NCBI GenBank assembly: GCA_963753575.1
Contig: CAVWCR010000002.1
Location: 372,001-436,000 of the forward strand
Length of the DNA stretch: 64,000 bases
Direction: 5' to 3'
Source: VAZQ01 sp963753575
GTDB taxonomy: Bacteria; Pseudomonadota; Alphaproteobacteria; Rhizobiales; Xanthobacteraceae
Part shown: positions 26,434 to 36,731 of the stretch, piece after piece
Layout of the letters: each line of letters starts with the position of its first letter
Position numbering within the stretch: the stretch's first letter is position 1
Translations under genes and position numbers: made by a program
The notes under the pieces: generated by a model
Told to the model about the DNA's origin: nothing
Database searches by the model: none
What the model saw: the letters and a program-made list of their open reading frames with translations, nothing else

Positions 26434-28791
26434 CTATGCCGCTTTGGTGAGGTCATCATCCTGTTGGGCGCTGCCGATCGGCATTCGCAGCAACACCAGC
26501 GTGCCCTTGCCGGGGGTCGATCGAATGCGCATCGTTCCGCCGTGGAGCTCAGTGAGCGACTTGGCGATGGCAAGACCCAATCCGGACCCCTGATGGGTCT
26601 TGGTGATGTGGCTTTCGACCTGTTCGAACGGCCGTCCGAGCCGCACCAGCGCGTCTTTCGGGATGCCGATCCCGCTATCCACGATGGCGATGCGCGCGAG
26701 TTTGGCCGCGGAACGTGCGCGCACGATGATATGGCCGCCTTCAGGCGTGAACTTGACCGCATTCGAAAGAAGATTGAGCACGATCTGCTTGAGCAGGCGG
26801 GCATCGGCCATCAGGTTGATGCCGTGGGCGATATCGGCAGTCAGCGTCAATTGCTTGTCGTCGGCGCGTGCGGAGACCACCCGCATGGCGTCGTTGAGCA
26901 GGCGGCCGACGCGAATCTGCGACAGTTCGGGCCGGATGCGGCCGGCCTCGATCTTCGACATATCGAGGATGTCGTTGATCACGTCGAGCAGATACTGCCC
27001 GCTCTGATGAATATCGCGGCAGTATTCGCCGTACTTTTCGGTTCCCAGCGGGCCGAACATGCCCGACTCCATGATCTCGGAAAATCCGATGATGGCGTTG
27101 AGCGGCGTACGTAGCTCATGACTCATATTGGCGAGGAATTTCGACTTGGCCTGATTGGCTTCCTCGGCCCGGGTCTTCTCTTCGGCGTATTTGTCCGCCA
27201 AGTCGGCGAGCTCGTCCGCCTGGTGCTCCAGTGTCTGCTGCGAGACGCGCAGGTCGGCGACCGTTTTCATCAGGCGCTGCTCACTCGCCATCAGCTTTTC
27301 TTCGTGCGCCTTGATTGTCGTGATGTCGGTGCCGACTGAGACGTAGCCCCCGTCCTTGGTCCGTCGCTCGCTGATGTGGAGCCAGCGGCCGTCGTCGAGG
27401 CGCGCCTCGAAGGTGCGCGCTCCCGGCAATTCGCCTGCGCCGGTGACCTCGGCGCACACGACCGGCTTGCGCCCCGCTTCAATGACTGCCTCGTAGGGAG
27501 CGCCGGAGCTGATCGCCTCGTCGGGCAGATCGTGCAGCGCCTGAAAGTTGGAATTGCACAGAACGAGGCGGTTGTGGGCGTCCCACAGCACGAAGGCCTC
27601 CGGAATGGTCTCGATGGCGTCGCGCAGGCGAAGGTCGGCCTCGACCGTCCGTTCGGCCAGGTTCTTCTGCTCCGTGACGTCGACCGCGATGCCGATCAGA
27701 TGCGGGCCCGCCTCGCCGGGTTGCTGCACGAGCTCGCAGCGCGCGCGCAGCCACACCCAATTGTTGTTGGCATGCCGCATGCGAAATGCGTGGTCGATAT
27801 AGGTGGCCTTGGCCTCAGCAAGCTGCGCGGCAAGGTCGTAGAGCTGCAGATCATCGGGATGAATGAGCGCGCTGACCTCGCCGAACCTCATGAGGTCGTC
27901 GCGTGACTTCAGCCCCAGGATCGCGAACATGGAATGCGACCAGAAAATGCGGCCGCGCGCGAGGTCCCAGTCCCACAGGCCGCAGCGACCGCGGTTGAGC
28001 GCCGTGTCGATGCGAGTGCGCACGGTTTCGTAGATCTGGTCGGCCTCACGCGCGCGCGTGGCCTGCCAGTGGAAGGCAAAGCCGAGGATCAGCACGACGA
28101 AGCCGGTCGTGGCGGACAGCGTGACGGTCAGCGTCGTGTCGGAGCGCCAGACCGCAAGCGCGTCCGCCCGCAGGTGGATGATGGCGAGTTGCCCGGCATA
28201 GAGGTGGCGGACGGTGACGAATGCCGGTGTTCCGTCGGAAAGCTGCACTTCCATCGTGCCGGCCAGCGCGCCGAAGGTGGTCAGCGGTTGGCTCGGGCCG
28301 AGGATATCGATGAGGCGCTTGCCGACAATTCCCGTTTTCAACGGCGCAGACACGATTGTGGGGCCGTCCGGGTTGGCGATAGCCATGTGCCGCAGGCCGG
28401 CAATGATAACGCCATCTCCATTGGTGACCAGGAGTGACCGTCCGGGCGAGCGTAGCCACGCAGGCGTCAGGGCATCGAGTTCCGCCTGCAGGCGGCTGTC
28501 GAAATCGGTCCGGCCGCCGCGCGCGCGGTCGATGCGCTCGGCCAGGACGTCGGCGCCAGCCTCCAGCTGTTTGAACAGCTCTCCGATCACCTGGCGGCGG
28601 TGGTCGAGAACCTGCACGAAGGCGCCGACGCAGATGGTCAGGAGAAACGCGATGATCAGCGCGGGTACGGCGCGTCGCAGGGCCGGCTCTGCGGTGAGCA
28701 GACGCCGATACGCCGGCTTGGCGATCGACTGAGCCAACCCCTTAATTGAATCGGAACGTATAGACGCGCTCGCGGTTTCAGCGCGCGCCAT
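26434..28791 (-). CDS. Membrane-bound PAS sensor histidine kinase (PleC-like)
   Basis: 785 aa from the ATG at 28791 (GGGGGCTAGG before it); the frame is open to 29361 but overlaps pepN. Transmembrane helices near 45-65 and 225-250 flank an extracytoplasmic sensor region. Two PAS folds follow (about 270-395 with a PAC-like end, and 400-515), then a coiled-coil, the H box SHELRTPLNAIIGFSEIM and an ATPase with NLLSNAVKFTPEGG, DSGIGIP and GSGLGLAIAKSL. The architecture fits the PleC/DivJ class of alphaproteobacterial cell-cycle kinases, but there is no cell-cycle gene nearby to confirm it. Confidence 0.88.
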   Translation of the reverse strand: MARAETASASIRSDSIKGLAQSIAKPAYRRLLTAEPALRRAVPALIIAFLLTICVGAFVQVLDHRRQVIGELFKQLEAGADVLAERIDRARGGRTDFDSRLQAELDALTPAWLRSPGRSLLVTNGDGVIIAGLRHMAIANPDGPTIVSAPLKTGIVGKRLIDILGPSQPLTTFGALAGTMEVQLSDGTPAFVTVRHLYAGQLAIIHLRADALAVWRSDTTLTVTLSATTGFVVLILGFAFHWQATRAREADQIYETVRTRIDTALNRGRCGLWDWDLARGRIFWSHSMFAILGLKSRDDLMRFGEVSALIHPDDLQLYDLAAQLAEAKATYIDHAFRMRHANNNWVWLRARCELVQQPGEAGPHLIGIAVDVTEQKNLAERTVEADLRLRDAIETIPEAFVLWDAHNRLVLCNSNFQALHDLPDEAISSGAPYEAVIEAGRKPVVCAEVTGAGELPGARTFEARLDDGRWLHISERRTKDGGYVSVGTDITTIKAHEEKLMASEQRLMKTVADLRVSQQTLEHQADELADLADKYAEEKTRAEEANQAKSKFLANMSHELRTPLNAIIGFSEIMESGMFGPLGTEKYGEYCRDIHQSGQYLLDVINDILDMSKIEAGRIRPELSQIRVGRLLNDAMRVVSARADDKQLTLTADIAHGINLMADARLLKQIVLNLLSNAVKFTPEGGHIIVRARSAAKLARIAIVDSGIGIPKDALVRLGRPFEQVESHITKTHQGSGLGLAIAKSLTELHGGTMRIRSTPGKGTLVLLRMPIGSAQQDDDLTKAA

Positions 28792-28985
28792 CCTAGCCCC
28801 CGTTCGGATCGCCCCAATCGCCCTCGACCGGAAGGATGTGCCGCATCTCTCCGAATCACCTGCGATTGGAATCGAGAAATGGCGATTTGTCGAGAGTCCA
28901 TCGAAAATTTTTGAGGATTTACCGCTCTCTAGGATTGATTCGTCGTCGAATTTGCAGCGACGGCGCTGCCACCCGCCGCCCGCTT

Positions 28986-31637
28986 TCAGCCCTCTGCCAG
29001 TGCGCGCTGCACGATGTCGCCGACATCGCGAGAGAGCGAGGGGGCCTCCGCGACGCGTCGGAGGGCCGCCTGCGCCAGCGCGCGGCGCGTGGGCTCGAGC
29101 ACCCGCCAACTCTTGAGCACGGCAAGCAGGCGCGCGGCAAGCTGTGGGTTTTTGGGATCGAGCGCAAGGACGGTTTCGATGATGAGGTCGTAGCCAGCGC
29201 CATCCGGGCGATTGGACTGAGTCTGGTTTGACATCGCGAATGCGCCAATCAGGGCGCGCACCCGATTGGGATTGGCCATCGAGAATGCGGGGTGAGTGGT
29301 GAGCGCCTTGACCCGGTCGAGTGTCGCCCTCTCGGGGATGGCCGCCTGTAGCGAGAGCCACTTGTCCACGATGAGCGGATCGCCGGAATAGCGGGCGTAA
29401 AAGTCGTCGATTGCGGCTGACCGCTCGGGAACCTCGCAGAGCGAGAGCGCCTGCAGCGCCGCCATGCGATCTGTCATGTTGTCGGCGCTGTCGTATTGGT
29501 GGGCGGCGAGCGCGACCGCAGAGGCTTCACCGCTTGCCGTAATGAGATCGAGGCACGCGTTCTTCAGCGCGCGGCGGCCGGCGTCGGCAGCGTCCGGCGA
29601 GTAAGGCTCCGACACGGCCAGACGCTTGTAGATTGCAGTCAGCACTTCAGAAAGCGAGGCAGTAATGGCCTCACGCAGCGCCTGGCGAGCCGCGAAAACC
29701 GCATCGGGGTCGACATTGCTGGCGATCTCGCGCGCGATGTCCGATTCCGACGGCAACGAGATCACCTGCGCAACGAAGGCAGGCTCAAGTTCGTGACTGG
29801 TTAGCACGGCGGTGAGCGCCGCGACGAGATCGAGATCCGCAAGCGGCGGGTCGCCGCGGCGCACCGCGGCGGTCGAGTCGACGAGCAGCCGCATCGCAAG
29901 CGTATGCACGGCCTGCCAGCGATTGAACGGATCGCTGTCGTGCATGGCGAGGAAACGCAGATCTTTGTCGCCCACATTGGCGACGAGCCGCACCGGGGCT
30001 GAGAAGGCGCGATTGATCGATGGTACCGGACGCTCTGCGACACCGCTGAACAGGTAGGTAGCCGCGGGCTTGTCCAGGCTGAGGATTCCGCGCTCGACCG
30101 GGGTACCATCAATCAACTGCAGCGGCATGTCGCGGCCGTCAGGCCCGACCAGGCCGATGACCAGGGGGATCAGCATCGGCTCCTTGGTCGGTTGACCGGG
30201 CGTGGGCGGCAGCGTCTGCGCAACGTCGAGGCGATAGGTCTTGTTGCGGGGGTCGTGGGTGCCGGTGACGATGATCTCGGGTGTACCAGCTTGCGCATAC
30301 CACAGCATGAACTGGGTCAGGTCGACGCTGGCGGCGTCGGCGAAGCATTGCACGAATTCTTCGATCGTCGCCGCCTGGCCGTCGTGGCGCGCGAAGTAAA
30401 GGTCCATGCCACCGCGAAACCGCTGCGGTCCCAGCAGAACTTGCAGCATACGCACGACTTCGGCACCTTTTTCATAAACGGTCGCCGTGTAGAAATTGTT
30501 GATCTCGCGATAGAGCGCCGGCCGCACCGGATGGGCGAGCGGGCCGGCGTCCTCGACGAATTGATGCGCCCGCAGCCCGCGCACGTCCTTGATGCGCTCG
30601 ACCGGACGCGACCGTTCGTCCGCGGTGAATTCCTGGTCGCGGAATACGGTGAGCCCTTCCTTGAGACAGAGCTGGAACCAGTCGCGGCAGGTGATGCGGT
30701 TGCCGGTCCAGTTGTGGAAGTACTCGTGCGCGACGATGGCTTCGATCGCTGCATAGTCAGTGTCAGTTGCGGTCGCCGCGCTTGCCAGGATGTACTTGTC
30801 ATTGAAGACGTTGAGGCCCTTGTTCTCCATCGCGCCCATGTTGAAGTCGGACACCGCGACGATCATGAACATGTCGAGATCGTATTCGCGGCCGAATGTC
30901 TCCTCGTCCCAGCGCATCGCGCGCTTGAGCGAATCCATCGCGTAGCCGCAGCGGTCCTCCTTGCCGGGCTCGACGTAGATGCGCAGCACGACGTCGCGGC
31001 CCGACATAGTGCGAAAGTGGTCCTCGACGAAGCCTAATGTCCCGCCCACCAGTGCGAACAGGTAGGAGGGCTTCGGGAATGGATCGTGCCAGACTGCGAA
31101 GTGCCGGTTGCTGTCTGGTATCGTCCCGGACCGCACGAGGTTGCCATTGGCGAGCAGCACCGGCGCGTCGGCGATGTCAGCCTCGACGCGCGTCGTGTAG
31201 ACCGCCATCACGTCGGGCCGATCGGGAAAATAGGTGATGCGGCGAAAACCCTCTGCCTCGCACTGGGTGCAATAGGTCTTGCCCGACCGGTAAAGGCCCG
31301 AAAGCTGGGTGTTGGCGGAGGGATCGATGAGCGTCTCGATCTCAAGCCGAAAGGGTTGCTGTGGCGGTTGGGCGACGGTCAGGCGATCGGCTGTAGCGAC
31401 ATAGTGCTCGGGAGCAAGCGGCGTGCCATCGAGGCTGAGCGATAGGAGGTTGAGACCATCGCCATCAAGCACGAGCGGGGCCGGTGCGGCGGCTTTGGGG
31501 TTTGGCCTTAGCAGGAGCGCTGCTCGCACGCGCGTGGCTGTCGGATCAAGCGACACGTCGAGTTCGACCGTATCGACGAGCCAATCGGGCGGATGGTAGT
31601 CCTGCAGTCGAACGGGAAGCGGCTCGTCGGTACGCAT
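28986..31637 (-). CDS. pepN: Aminopeptidase N
   Basis: 883 aa, the usual M1 family length. The GAMEN exopeptidase motif (GAMENKGLNVF) precedes the zinc site HEYFHNWTGNR at about residue 300, with the third ligand in KEGLTVFRDQEF. It releases N-terminal amino acids from peptides in the cytoplasm. The C-terminal helical domain is complete (to REIAS...VQRALAEG). It is followed after 194 bases by the PAS kinase on the same strand. Confidence 0.96.
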   Translation of the reverse strand: MRTDEPLPVRLQDYHPPDWLVDTVELDVSLDPTATRVRAALLLRPNPKAAAPAPLVLDGDGLNLLSLSLDGTPLAPEHYVATADRLTVAQPPQQPFRLEIETLIDPSANTQLSGLYRSGKTYCTQCEAEGFRRITYFPDRPDVMAVYTTRVEADIADAPVLLANGNLVRSGTIPDSNRHFAVWHDPFPKPSYLFALVGGTLGFVEDHFRTMSGRDVVLRIYVEPGKEDRCGYAMDSLKRAMRWDEETFGREYDLDMFMIVAVSDFNMGAMENKGLNVFNDKYILASAATATDTDYAAIEAIVAHEYFHNWTGNRITCRDWFQLCLKEGLTVFRDQEFTADERSRPVERIKDVRGLRAHQFVEDAGPLAHPVRPALYREINNFYTATVYEKGAEVVRMLQVLLGPQRFRGGMDLYFARHDGQAATIEEFVQCFADAASVDLTQFMLWYAQAGTPEIIVTGTHDPRNKTYRLDVAQTLPPTPGQPTKEPMLIPLVIGLVGPDGRDMPLQLIDGTPVERGILSLDKPAATYLFSGVAERPVPSINRAFSAPVRLVANVGDKDLRFLAMHDSDPFNRWQAVHTLAMRLLVDSTAAVRRGDPPLADLDLVAALTAVLTSHELEPAFVAQVISLPSESDIAREIASNVDPDAVFAARQALREAITASLSEVLTAIYKRLAVSEPYSPDAADAGRRALKNACLDLITASGEASAVALAAHQYDSADNMTDRMAALQALSLCEVPERSAAIDDFYARYSGDPLIVDKWLSLQAAIPERATLDRVKALTTHPAFSMANPNRVRALIGAFAMSNQTQSNRPDGAGYDLIIETVLALDPKNPQLAARLLAVLKSWRVLEPTRRALAQAALRRVAEAPSLSRDVGDIVQRALAEG

Positions 31638-31812
31638 GGGTCACGGGGGGTGCGGGATGGACAAAGCCCCTCATAGCACAGATTGCTTCCCGGCGTGCCT
31701 GAATGGGCTCGGCAGGAGGCGCCATCGATGTGGCATTTTCCACATTTCCGGCACAAAAATTCGTGCTTTAATCCCGGCCAACGAACGACGGGCAAGAAAA
31801 TCGGAGGATCAC

Positions 31813-32769
31813 ATGGGGTATCGCTCATTCGGGCTTGCTGTCGCCGCCTTGCTCGCGGCCTGTTCCGGAGCCGTCGCGCAGACCTATCCGACGCAAAGAG
31901 TGACGATCGTCGTGCCGTTCTCAGCCGGCAGCATCACCGACGGCCTCGCGCGCATCCTCGCCGACAAGCTCGCAAATATGTGGAAGCAGCAGGTCATCGT
32001 CGAGAACAAGCCGGGCCTTCCGGGAACGACCAGTGTCGCCAAGGGGAAGCCCGACGGCTATACGTTGATGCTCACGTCCAATGGCCACACTATCGCAGCG
32101 GCCATCACCAAGAGCGTGCAATTCGATCCGGTGAAGGATTTTGCAGGCGTCACCCAGCTAGCCTCCGTTCCGCTGGTCGCCATTGTGCCGCCCTCTCTGC
32201 CCGCGAAGACGCTCAAGGAATTCGTGCAGCTTGCCAAGCAGAAGCCGGGCACGCTCAATTTCTCGTCGGCCGGCGTTGCCAGCACATCCTACCTCTCGGC
32301 CGAGATGTTCAAACAACTGGCCAAGATCAATATCCAGCACGTGCCATTCCGCGGCGCGCCGGAGGCGGTGACCGCGGTGGTGCGCGGTGACGTGCAACTC
32401 TATTTTGCTCCGATTCCGGCTAGCGCGGACTTGAGCGCGACCAACAAGGTGCGTGCGCTCGCCGTCAACTCGGCCAAACGCGTCAAGCAACTTCCTGACC
32501 TGCCGACTGTCGCGGAGGCCGCAGTGCCGGATTACAAGTATGAATCGTGGTTTGGCGTCATGGCGCCGGCCGGTACGCCCAAGCCGATCCTCAACAAGGT
32601 GAGCCAAGACATCGCTAAGGTCCTCAAGATGCCGGACGTCGTGGACAAGTTGGAGAAGCAGGGATCGATCCCGGTGACCAATACGCCCGAGCAATTTGAC
32701 GCGATCATCAAGAACGACACCGCACGTTACAGCAAGTTGCTCAGGGACGCAGGCGTCGAGCCCAAGTAA
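31813..32769 (+). CDS. TctC-type tripartite tricarboxylate binding protein, copy 1
   Basis: 318 aa from the ATG at 31813, with GGAGGATC before it. A signal peptide (LAVAALLAACSGAVAQ) precedes the Bug/TctC fold: YPTQRVTIVVPFSAGS near the N-terminus, then DGYTLMLTSNGHT and the typical end INKVSQDIAKVL. The residue context LLAAC could also be a lipobox. It binds small carboxylates or related ligands in the periplasm. No TctA/TctB membrane genes are adjacent, as is common for this expanded family. Confidence 0.9.
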   Translation: MGYRSFGLAVAALLAACSGAVAQTYPTQRVTIVVPFSAGSITDGLARILADKLANMWKQQVIVENKPGLPGTTSVAKGKPDGYTLMLTSNGHTIAAAITKSVQFDPVKDFAGVTQLASVPLVAIVPPSLPAKTLKEFVQLAKQKPGTLNFSSAGVASTSYLSAEMFKQLAKINIQHVPFRGAPEAVTAVVRGDVQLYFAPIPASADLSATNKVRALAVNSAKRVKQLPDLPTVAEAAVPDYKYESWFGVMAPAGTPKPILNKVSQDIAKVLKMPDVVDKLEKQGSIPVTNTPEQFDAIIKNDTARYSKLLRDAGVEPK

Positions 32770-32880
32770 GGCTCAAATGTTGCCCAACCGGTGGCGCTGC
32801 GCACCGGCCGTCGGGCCTGTTTCGGCGGTCCAATTGAGAAATCAAGGGAAGTCGTCAAAAGAAATCCAAGGAAATCGAAA

Positions 32881-33840
32881 ATGATAACAAAGTTGGTGGG
32901 AGTTGCCCTCGCGGCCCTCGTGGCCACGGGGAGCGCCGCTTTGGCGCAAAATGCCTATCCGAACCAGATGGTTCGAATCATCGTGCCATTCTCCGCTGGC
33001 AGCAACACCGATGGCCAGGCCCGCATTATCGCCGACAAGCTCTCCGACATGTGGAAGCAGCAGGTGATCGTCGAGAACCGGCCCGGTGTTGCCGGCACCG
33101 CCAGCGTGAGCAAGGCAGCGCCCGACGGCTATACGCTCATGCTCACCTCGAGCGGCCACCCGGTCGCCAACGTGATCAACCGGGCCGCGCCGTTCGATCC
33201 GGTGAAGGATTTTGCCGGCATCACGCGGACGACGGTGGTGCCGGCGGCGCTCGTCGTGCCACCCAATTCCCCGGCTAAGACCGTTTCCGAGTTCGTCGCG
33301 CTCGCCAAGCAAAAGCCGGGTGCGCTCAATTTTGCATCGGCCGGTACCGCCAGCACGTCCTATCTCGCCGGCGAGGTGTTCAAGCAGGTGGCCAAGATCA
33401 ACATCGTCCATATCCCGCACAAGGGTGCGCCCGAGGCGATGACCAGCATCCTGCGCAACGACTCCCAACTCTACTTCGCGAGCGCCAACTCGACGACCGA
33501 GCTATATGGCGCAAAGAAGATCGGGATTGTTGCGGTGTCGAGTGGCAAGCGTTTCCCGCCGCTGCCCAATATTCCGACTGTCAAGGAGTCGGGTCTGCCC
33601 GGCTACGAGTATAAATCCTGGTTCGGCGTGATGGCGCCCGCCGGCGTACCGAAGCCGATCCTCAACAAGGTGAGCCAGGACATCGCGCGCGCGCTCCACT
33701 TGCCTGACGTTGCGGATAAGATGAAAACTCAGGGCTTGGTGGTCGATACGCAGACGCCGGACCAGTTCGATGCCCTGATCAAGTCCGAGGCTGCGCGCTA
33801 CGGCAAGATCCTGCGCGACGCCGGTATCGGCGCGAAGTAG
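32881..33840 (+). CDS. TctC-type tripartite tricarboxylate binding protein, copy 2
   Basis: 319 aa from the ATG at 32881 (AAGGAAATCGAAA upstream). Signal peptide ALAALVATGSAALAQ, then YPNQMVRIIVPFSAGSNTDG and DGYTLMLTSSGHP. It is a close paralogue of copy 1 along its whole length, so the pair arose by tandem duplication. It ends 16 bases before an alcohol dehydrogenase gene, suggesting co-transcription and a link between uptake and oxidation of a small molecule. Confidence 0.9.
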   Translation: MITKLVGVALAALVATGSAALAQNAYPNQMVRIIVPFSAGSNTDGQARIIADKLSDMWKQQVIVENRPGVAGTASVSKAAPDGYTLMLTSSGHPVANVINRAAPFDPVKDFAGITRTTVVPAALVVPPNSPAKTVSEFVALAKQKPGALNFASAGTASTSYLAGEVFKQVAKINIVHIPHKGAPEAMTSILRNDSQLYFASANSTTELYGAKKIGIVAVSSGKRFPPLPNIPTVKESGLPGYEYKSWFGVMAPAGVPKPILNKVSQDIARALHLPDVADKMKTQGLVVDTQTPDQFDALIKSEAARYGKILRDAGIGAK

Positions 33841-33856
33841 GCGTGAAGGATGTACG

Positions 33857-34849
33857 ATGTCGCGTATGCGAGCCATGGAGCTCGAACGCCCAGGCATGCC
33901 GCTCGCGTTGCGCGAGCGGCCAATTCCTCAGCCGGCCGAAGGCGAGATTCTAGTCGAAGTCGCGGCTTGCGGCGTCTGCCGCACCGACCTGCACGTCGTC
34001 GACGGTGAGTTGCCTGACCCTAGATTGCCGATCGTACCGGGCCACGAGATCGTTGGCCGGGTGGCGGCGATCGGGACCGGTGTCACGGGTTTTGCCATGG
34101 GCGAGCGGGTCGGCGTGCCTTGGCTCGGGCGCACCTGCGGAGCTTGTGCCTATTGCCGGGCCGGCCGGGAAAATCTCTGCGACGCGCCGCTGTTCACTGG
34201 CTATACGCGCGATGGCGGCTATGCCTCGCATGCGGTCGCCGATGCGCGCTACTGTTTTCCGCTTGGAGAAGGGACCGACGATGCCGAAACAGCGCCGTTG
34301 ATGTGCGCCGGCCTGATCGGGTGGCGCAGCTATCGTATGGCCGGAGAAGCGTGCACGCTCGGGCTCTACGGCTTTGGCGCTGCCGCCCACATCCTGGCGC
34401 AGGTCGCGGCATGGCAGGGCCGCCGCATCTACGCCTTTACGCGCGCCGGTGATGCGGCGGCGCAGGGCCTTGCCAGGTCGCTCGGCGCGGTCTGGGCGGG
34501 GGGCTCGCAGGAGAGGCCGCCGGAGCCGCTCGACGCCGCCATCATCTTTGCGCCAGTCGGTGCGCTCGTGCCGCTGGCGCTCAAGGCAGTGAAGAAGGGC
34601 GGGCGCGTGGTCTGCGGCGGCATTCACATGTCGGACATTCCGAGCTTTCCCTACCGGGACCTTTGGGAGGAGCGGCTGATCGTGTCGGTCGCCAATCTCA
34701 CACGCGAGGATGCGCGCGAGTTTCTCGCGGTCGTGCCCAAGGCAGGCGTGAAGACGACGGTCACGCGCTATCCGCTCACCGAGGCCAACAAGGCACTCGC
34801 CGATTTGCGCGAGGGGCGCATGCAAGGTGCGGCCGTGTTGATCCCCTGA
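33857..34849 (+). CDS. Zinc-dependent alcohol dehydrogenase family protein
   Basis: 330 aa. The MDR fold is complete: catalytic zinc ligand in CGVCRTDLH, the GHEIVGRV motif, the structural-zinc cysteines in CGACAYCRAGRENLC, and a nucleotide-binding segment LGLYGFGAAAHILAQVA (GxGxxA form). It should oxidise alcohols or reduce aldehydes with NAD(P) in the cytoplasm. It follows the TctC gene closely, with GAAGGA as ribosome-binding site. Specific substrate unknown. Confidence 0.9.
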   Translation: MSRMRAMELERPGMPLALRERPIPQPAEGEILVEVAACGVCRTDLHVVDGELPDPRLPIVPGHEIVGRVAAIGTGVTGFAMGERVGVPWLGRTCGACAYCRAGRENLCDAPLFTGYTRDGGYASHAVADARYCFPLGEGTDDAETAPLMCAGLIGWRSYRMAGEACTLGLYGFGAAAHILAQVAAWQGRRIYAFTRAGDAAAQGLARSLGAVWAGGSQERPPEPLDAAIIFAPVGALVPLALKAVKKGGRVVCGGIHMSDIPSFPYRDLWEERLIVSVANLTREDAREFLAVVPKAGVKTTVTRYPLTEANKALADLREGRMQGAAVLIP

Positions 34850-34852
34850 GCA

Positions 34853-36226
34853 TCAGGCGCGCCGTGGCTCGGCGTGCCCGATGACCCGCTTGATTGTCGG
34901 AAACTGCGCGCGTAGCCCCCGCTCAAGATCATCGATCCGGTCGTGCACCCCGGCCACCGTCAGCGACGGGTCGACGTAGGCGTGGAAATTGACGATCTCG
35001 CCGTCCGGGGTCTCGCGCACCCGCACGTCGTGCACGTCACGCACGACGCCGAGCTTGTCGGCAAGCGCGCTGAGCTCGCCGTGCACAGCCGCGATGCGCT
35101 CCTGCGTGGCATCCCGGCCAAAGAGTCCGCGCGTCTGCAACGGCTCGATATGCGTTTCGACCTCGACTGCAACGCCGAGCTCCTCGCGGACCGCCTGCTC
35201 GAGCCCGTCGGCGATCTCGTGAGCGCGGCTGAAGGCGAGGTTGCCGTCGACCTCGAGATCGAGCGACACCGAGAGCTGTCCCGCGATGGCGTGCACCGTG
35301 ACATGATGGATGGCGAGCGCCCGGTTGCGGGCGATCACCATCACGCGCTCCAGTACGGTCTCGTCGTCGAGCGCGCGCGGAGCGATGTTCACGGTCGTTT
35401 CGGCGGTCGGAAACTCGCCGCGGATCACGGCGGCGATGCGCTCCTGGATGGCTGCGACACGATCGAGCGCCAGCGTCCGGCTCACTGCCACGTCGAGATC
35501 GACGAACAGCGTGTGACCCGCCGGCCGCACGCGCACGCGATCGACGGCGACGACGCCCGGAATGCGCGTAGTGATCATGCGGATCCGGTCGCCGGCGCCG
35601 GCCGGTGCCGTGTCGGTCAGCGTCTCGATCGTGCGCCGGCCGAGCCGCCAGCCTGCAATGCAGATGAACAGCGCTACGATGATCGCGGCGGCCAAGTCCG
35701 CCCATGGAAAGCCGAGGAGAACGGCGGCGAGGCCAAGGAGGACCGCGGCCGAGGACCACATGTCGGAGCCGAAATGCAGCGCGTCAGCTTCCAGTGCTTC
35801 GCTCGCGGTTTCCCTCGCCACGCGATACAGAACACGCGCGCGGAAGAAATCGACCAGGATCGACGCCAGGATCACGCCAAATGCCCAGACCGTCGCTTCG
35901 ATTGCGTGCGGCTGTCCGTTCAACAGGCGGTGCGCTGCCTCCCAGATCACGACCCCGGATAGAAGAAACAGCAGCGCCGTCTCGGCGAGCGCGGTGACAC
36001 TCTCGACCTTGCCATGTCCATAGTGGTGTTCCTCGTCGGCGGGCCGACCGGAAACGCGCACCGCGAAGAAGGTCATGATGGTGGCGGCGAGATCGAGCAG
36101 CGAATGCGCCGCTTCGGACAGGATCGCAAGCGAACCCGTGGCGAGACCGACAATACCCTTGGCGAGCGTGAGCCCGGCAGAGGCGGCGATCGAGGTCAGT
36201 GCGACGCGCTGCTTGATGTCCTGCAT
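34853..36226 (-). CDS. Cation diffusion facilitator with enlarged cytoplasmic tail
   Basis: 457 aa from the ATG at 36226. Six transmembrane helices lie in about residues 10-205; metal sites are visible as HHYGHGK in the loop and HFGSDMW in helix 5, the HxxxD pair expected for Zn or Fe/Mn exporters. Ordinary family members have one cytoplasmic dimerisation domain of about 80 residues; here about 240 residues carry three similar alpha/beta units (starting near GVVAVDRVRV, LAIHHVTVHA and VRDVHDVRVR). It converges on the alcohol dehydrogenase with a gap of 3 bases. Confidence 0.9.
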   Translation of the reverse strand: MQDIKQRVALTSIAASAGLTLAKGIVGLATGSLAILSEAAHSLLDLAATIMTFFAVRVSGRPADEEHHYGHGKVESVTALAETALLFLLSGVVIWEAAHRLLNGQPHAIEATVWAFGVILASILVDFFRARVLYRVARETASEALEADALHFGSDMWSSAAVLLGLAAVLLGFPWADLAAAIIVALFICIAGWRLGRRTIETLTDTAPAGAGDRIRMITTRIPGVVAVDRVRVRPAGHTLFVDLDVAVSRTLALDRVAAIQERIAAVIRGEFPTAETTVNIAPRALDDETVLERVMVIARNRALAIHHVTVHAIAGQLSVSLDLEVDGNLAFSRAHEIADGLEQAVREELGVAVEVETHIEPLQTRGLFGRDATQERIAAVHGELSALADKLGVVRDVHDVRVRETPDGEIVNFHAYVDPSLTVAGVHDRIDDLERGLRAQFPTIKRVIGHAEPRRA

Positions 36227-36731
36227 GTCTCGCCTCGGTAGCAGGGAGGCGTAGCGGCGGGGCGTCCGGCCGTCAACACGACCGGGCATTCTTCTCAAGA
36301 TCGAGACGCTCGCCCGGCACTCGTGTTGATGGCGGCCCTCGGATCATCGCTGGTGGGAAATCGGGACCATGAGGCGAGCACACGTGCAAGGATGACGAAG
36401 TCGTCTCCCAATCGACAACGGCGTACGGCCATTGATGGCGAAGGGTAGCGGACGCTCCAATCCTTGGAGGAACGACCTGCTCAACCGATCTCCAAACCCT
36501 GCAAGTGTCAGCCATTGTGATGGTTGGGCACTGTGCCTTGGCGCAGCATCCATTGAAATTATCGAAGATTTTGGCGTCGTTCTGCCAAAAATGGGTGTGT
36601 GCTATTTAAAGTAGAATCATTACGAAATGCAATTTACAAATTGCTGGCAGGCGCCTCAGAGAGGAGCACCTTTCAGGGGGCAGGCCAAGTCGTACGAGCT
36701 TGCTCTATCGCAGCCTCAAAAAGCTCGGACG
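36227..36731. other. 505-base intergenic region at the edge of the peptide locus
   Basis: No supported gene. It is visibly richer in A and T than the flanks and separates ordinary chromosomal genes on the left from the peptide locus on the right. It contains the perfect inverted repeat gcaattt-ac-aaattgc at 36629-36644. I see no integrase, tRNA end or direct repeat that would mark an insertion site. Confidence 0.5.
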
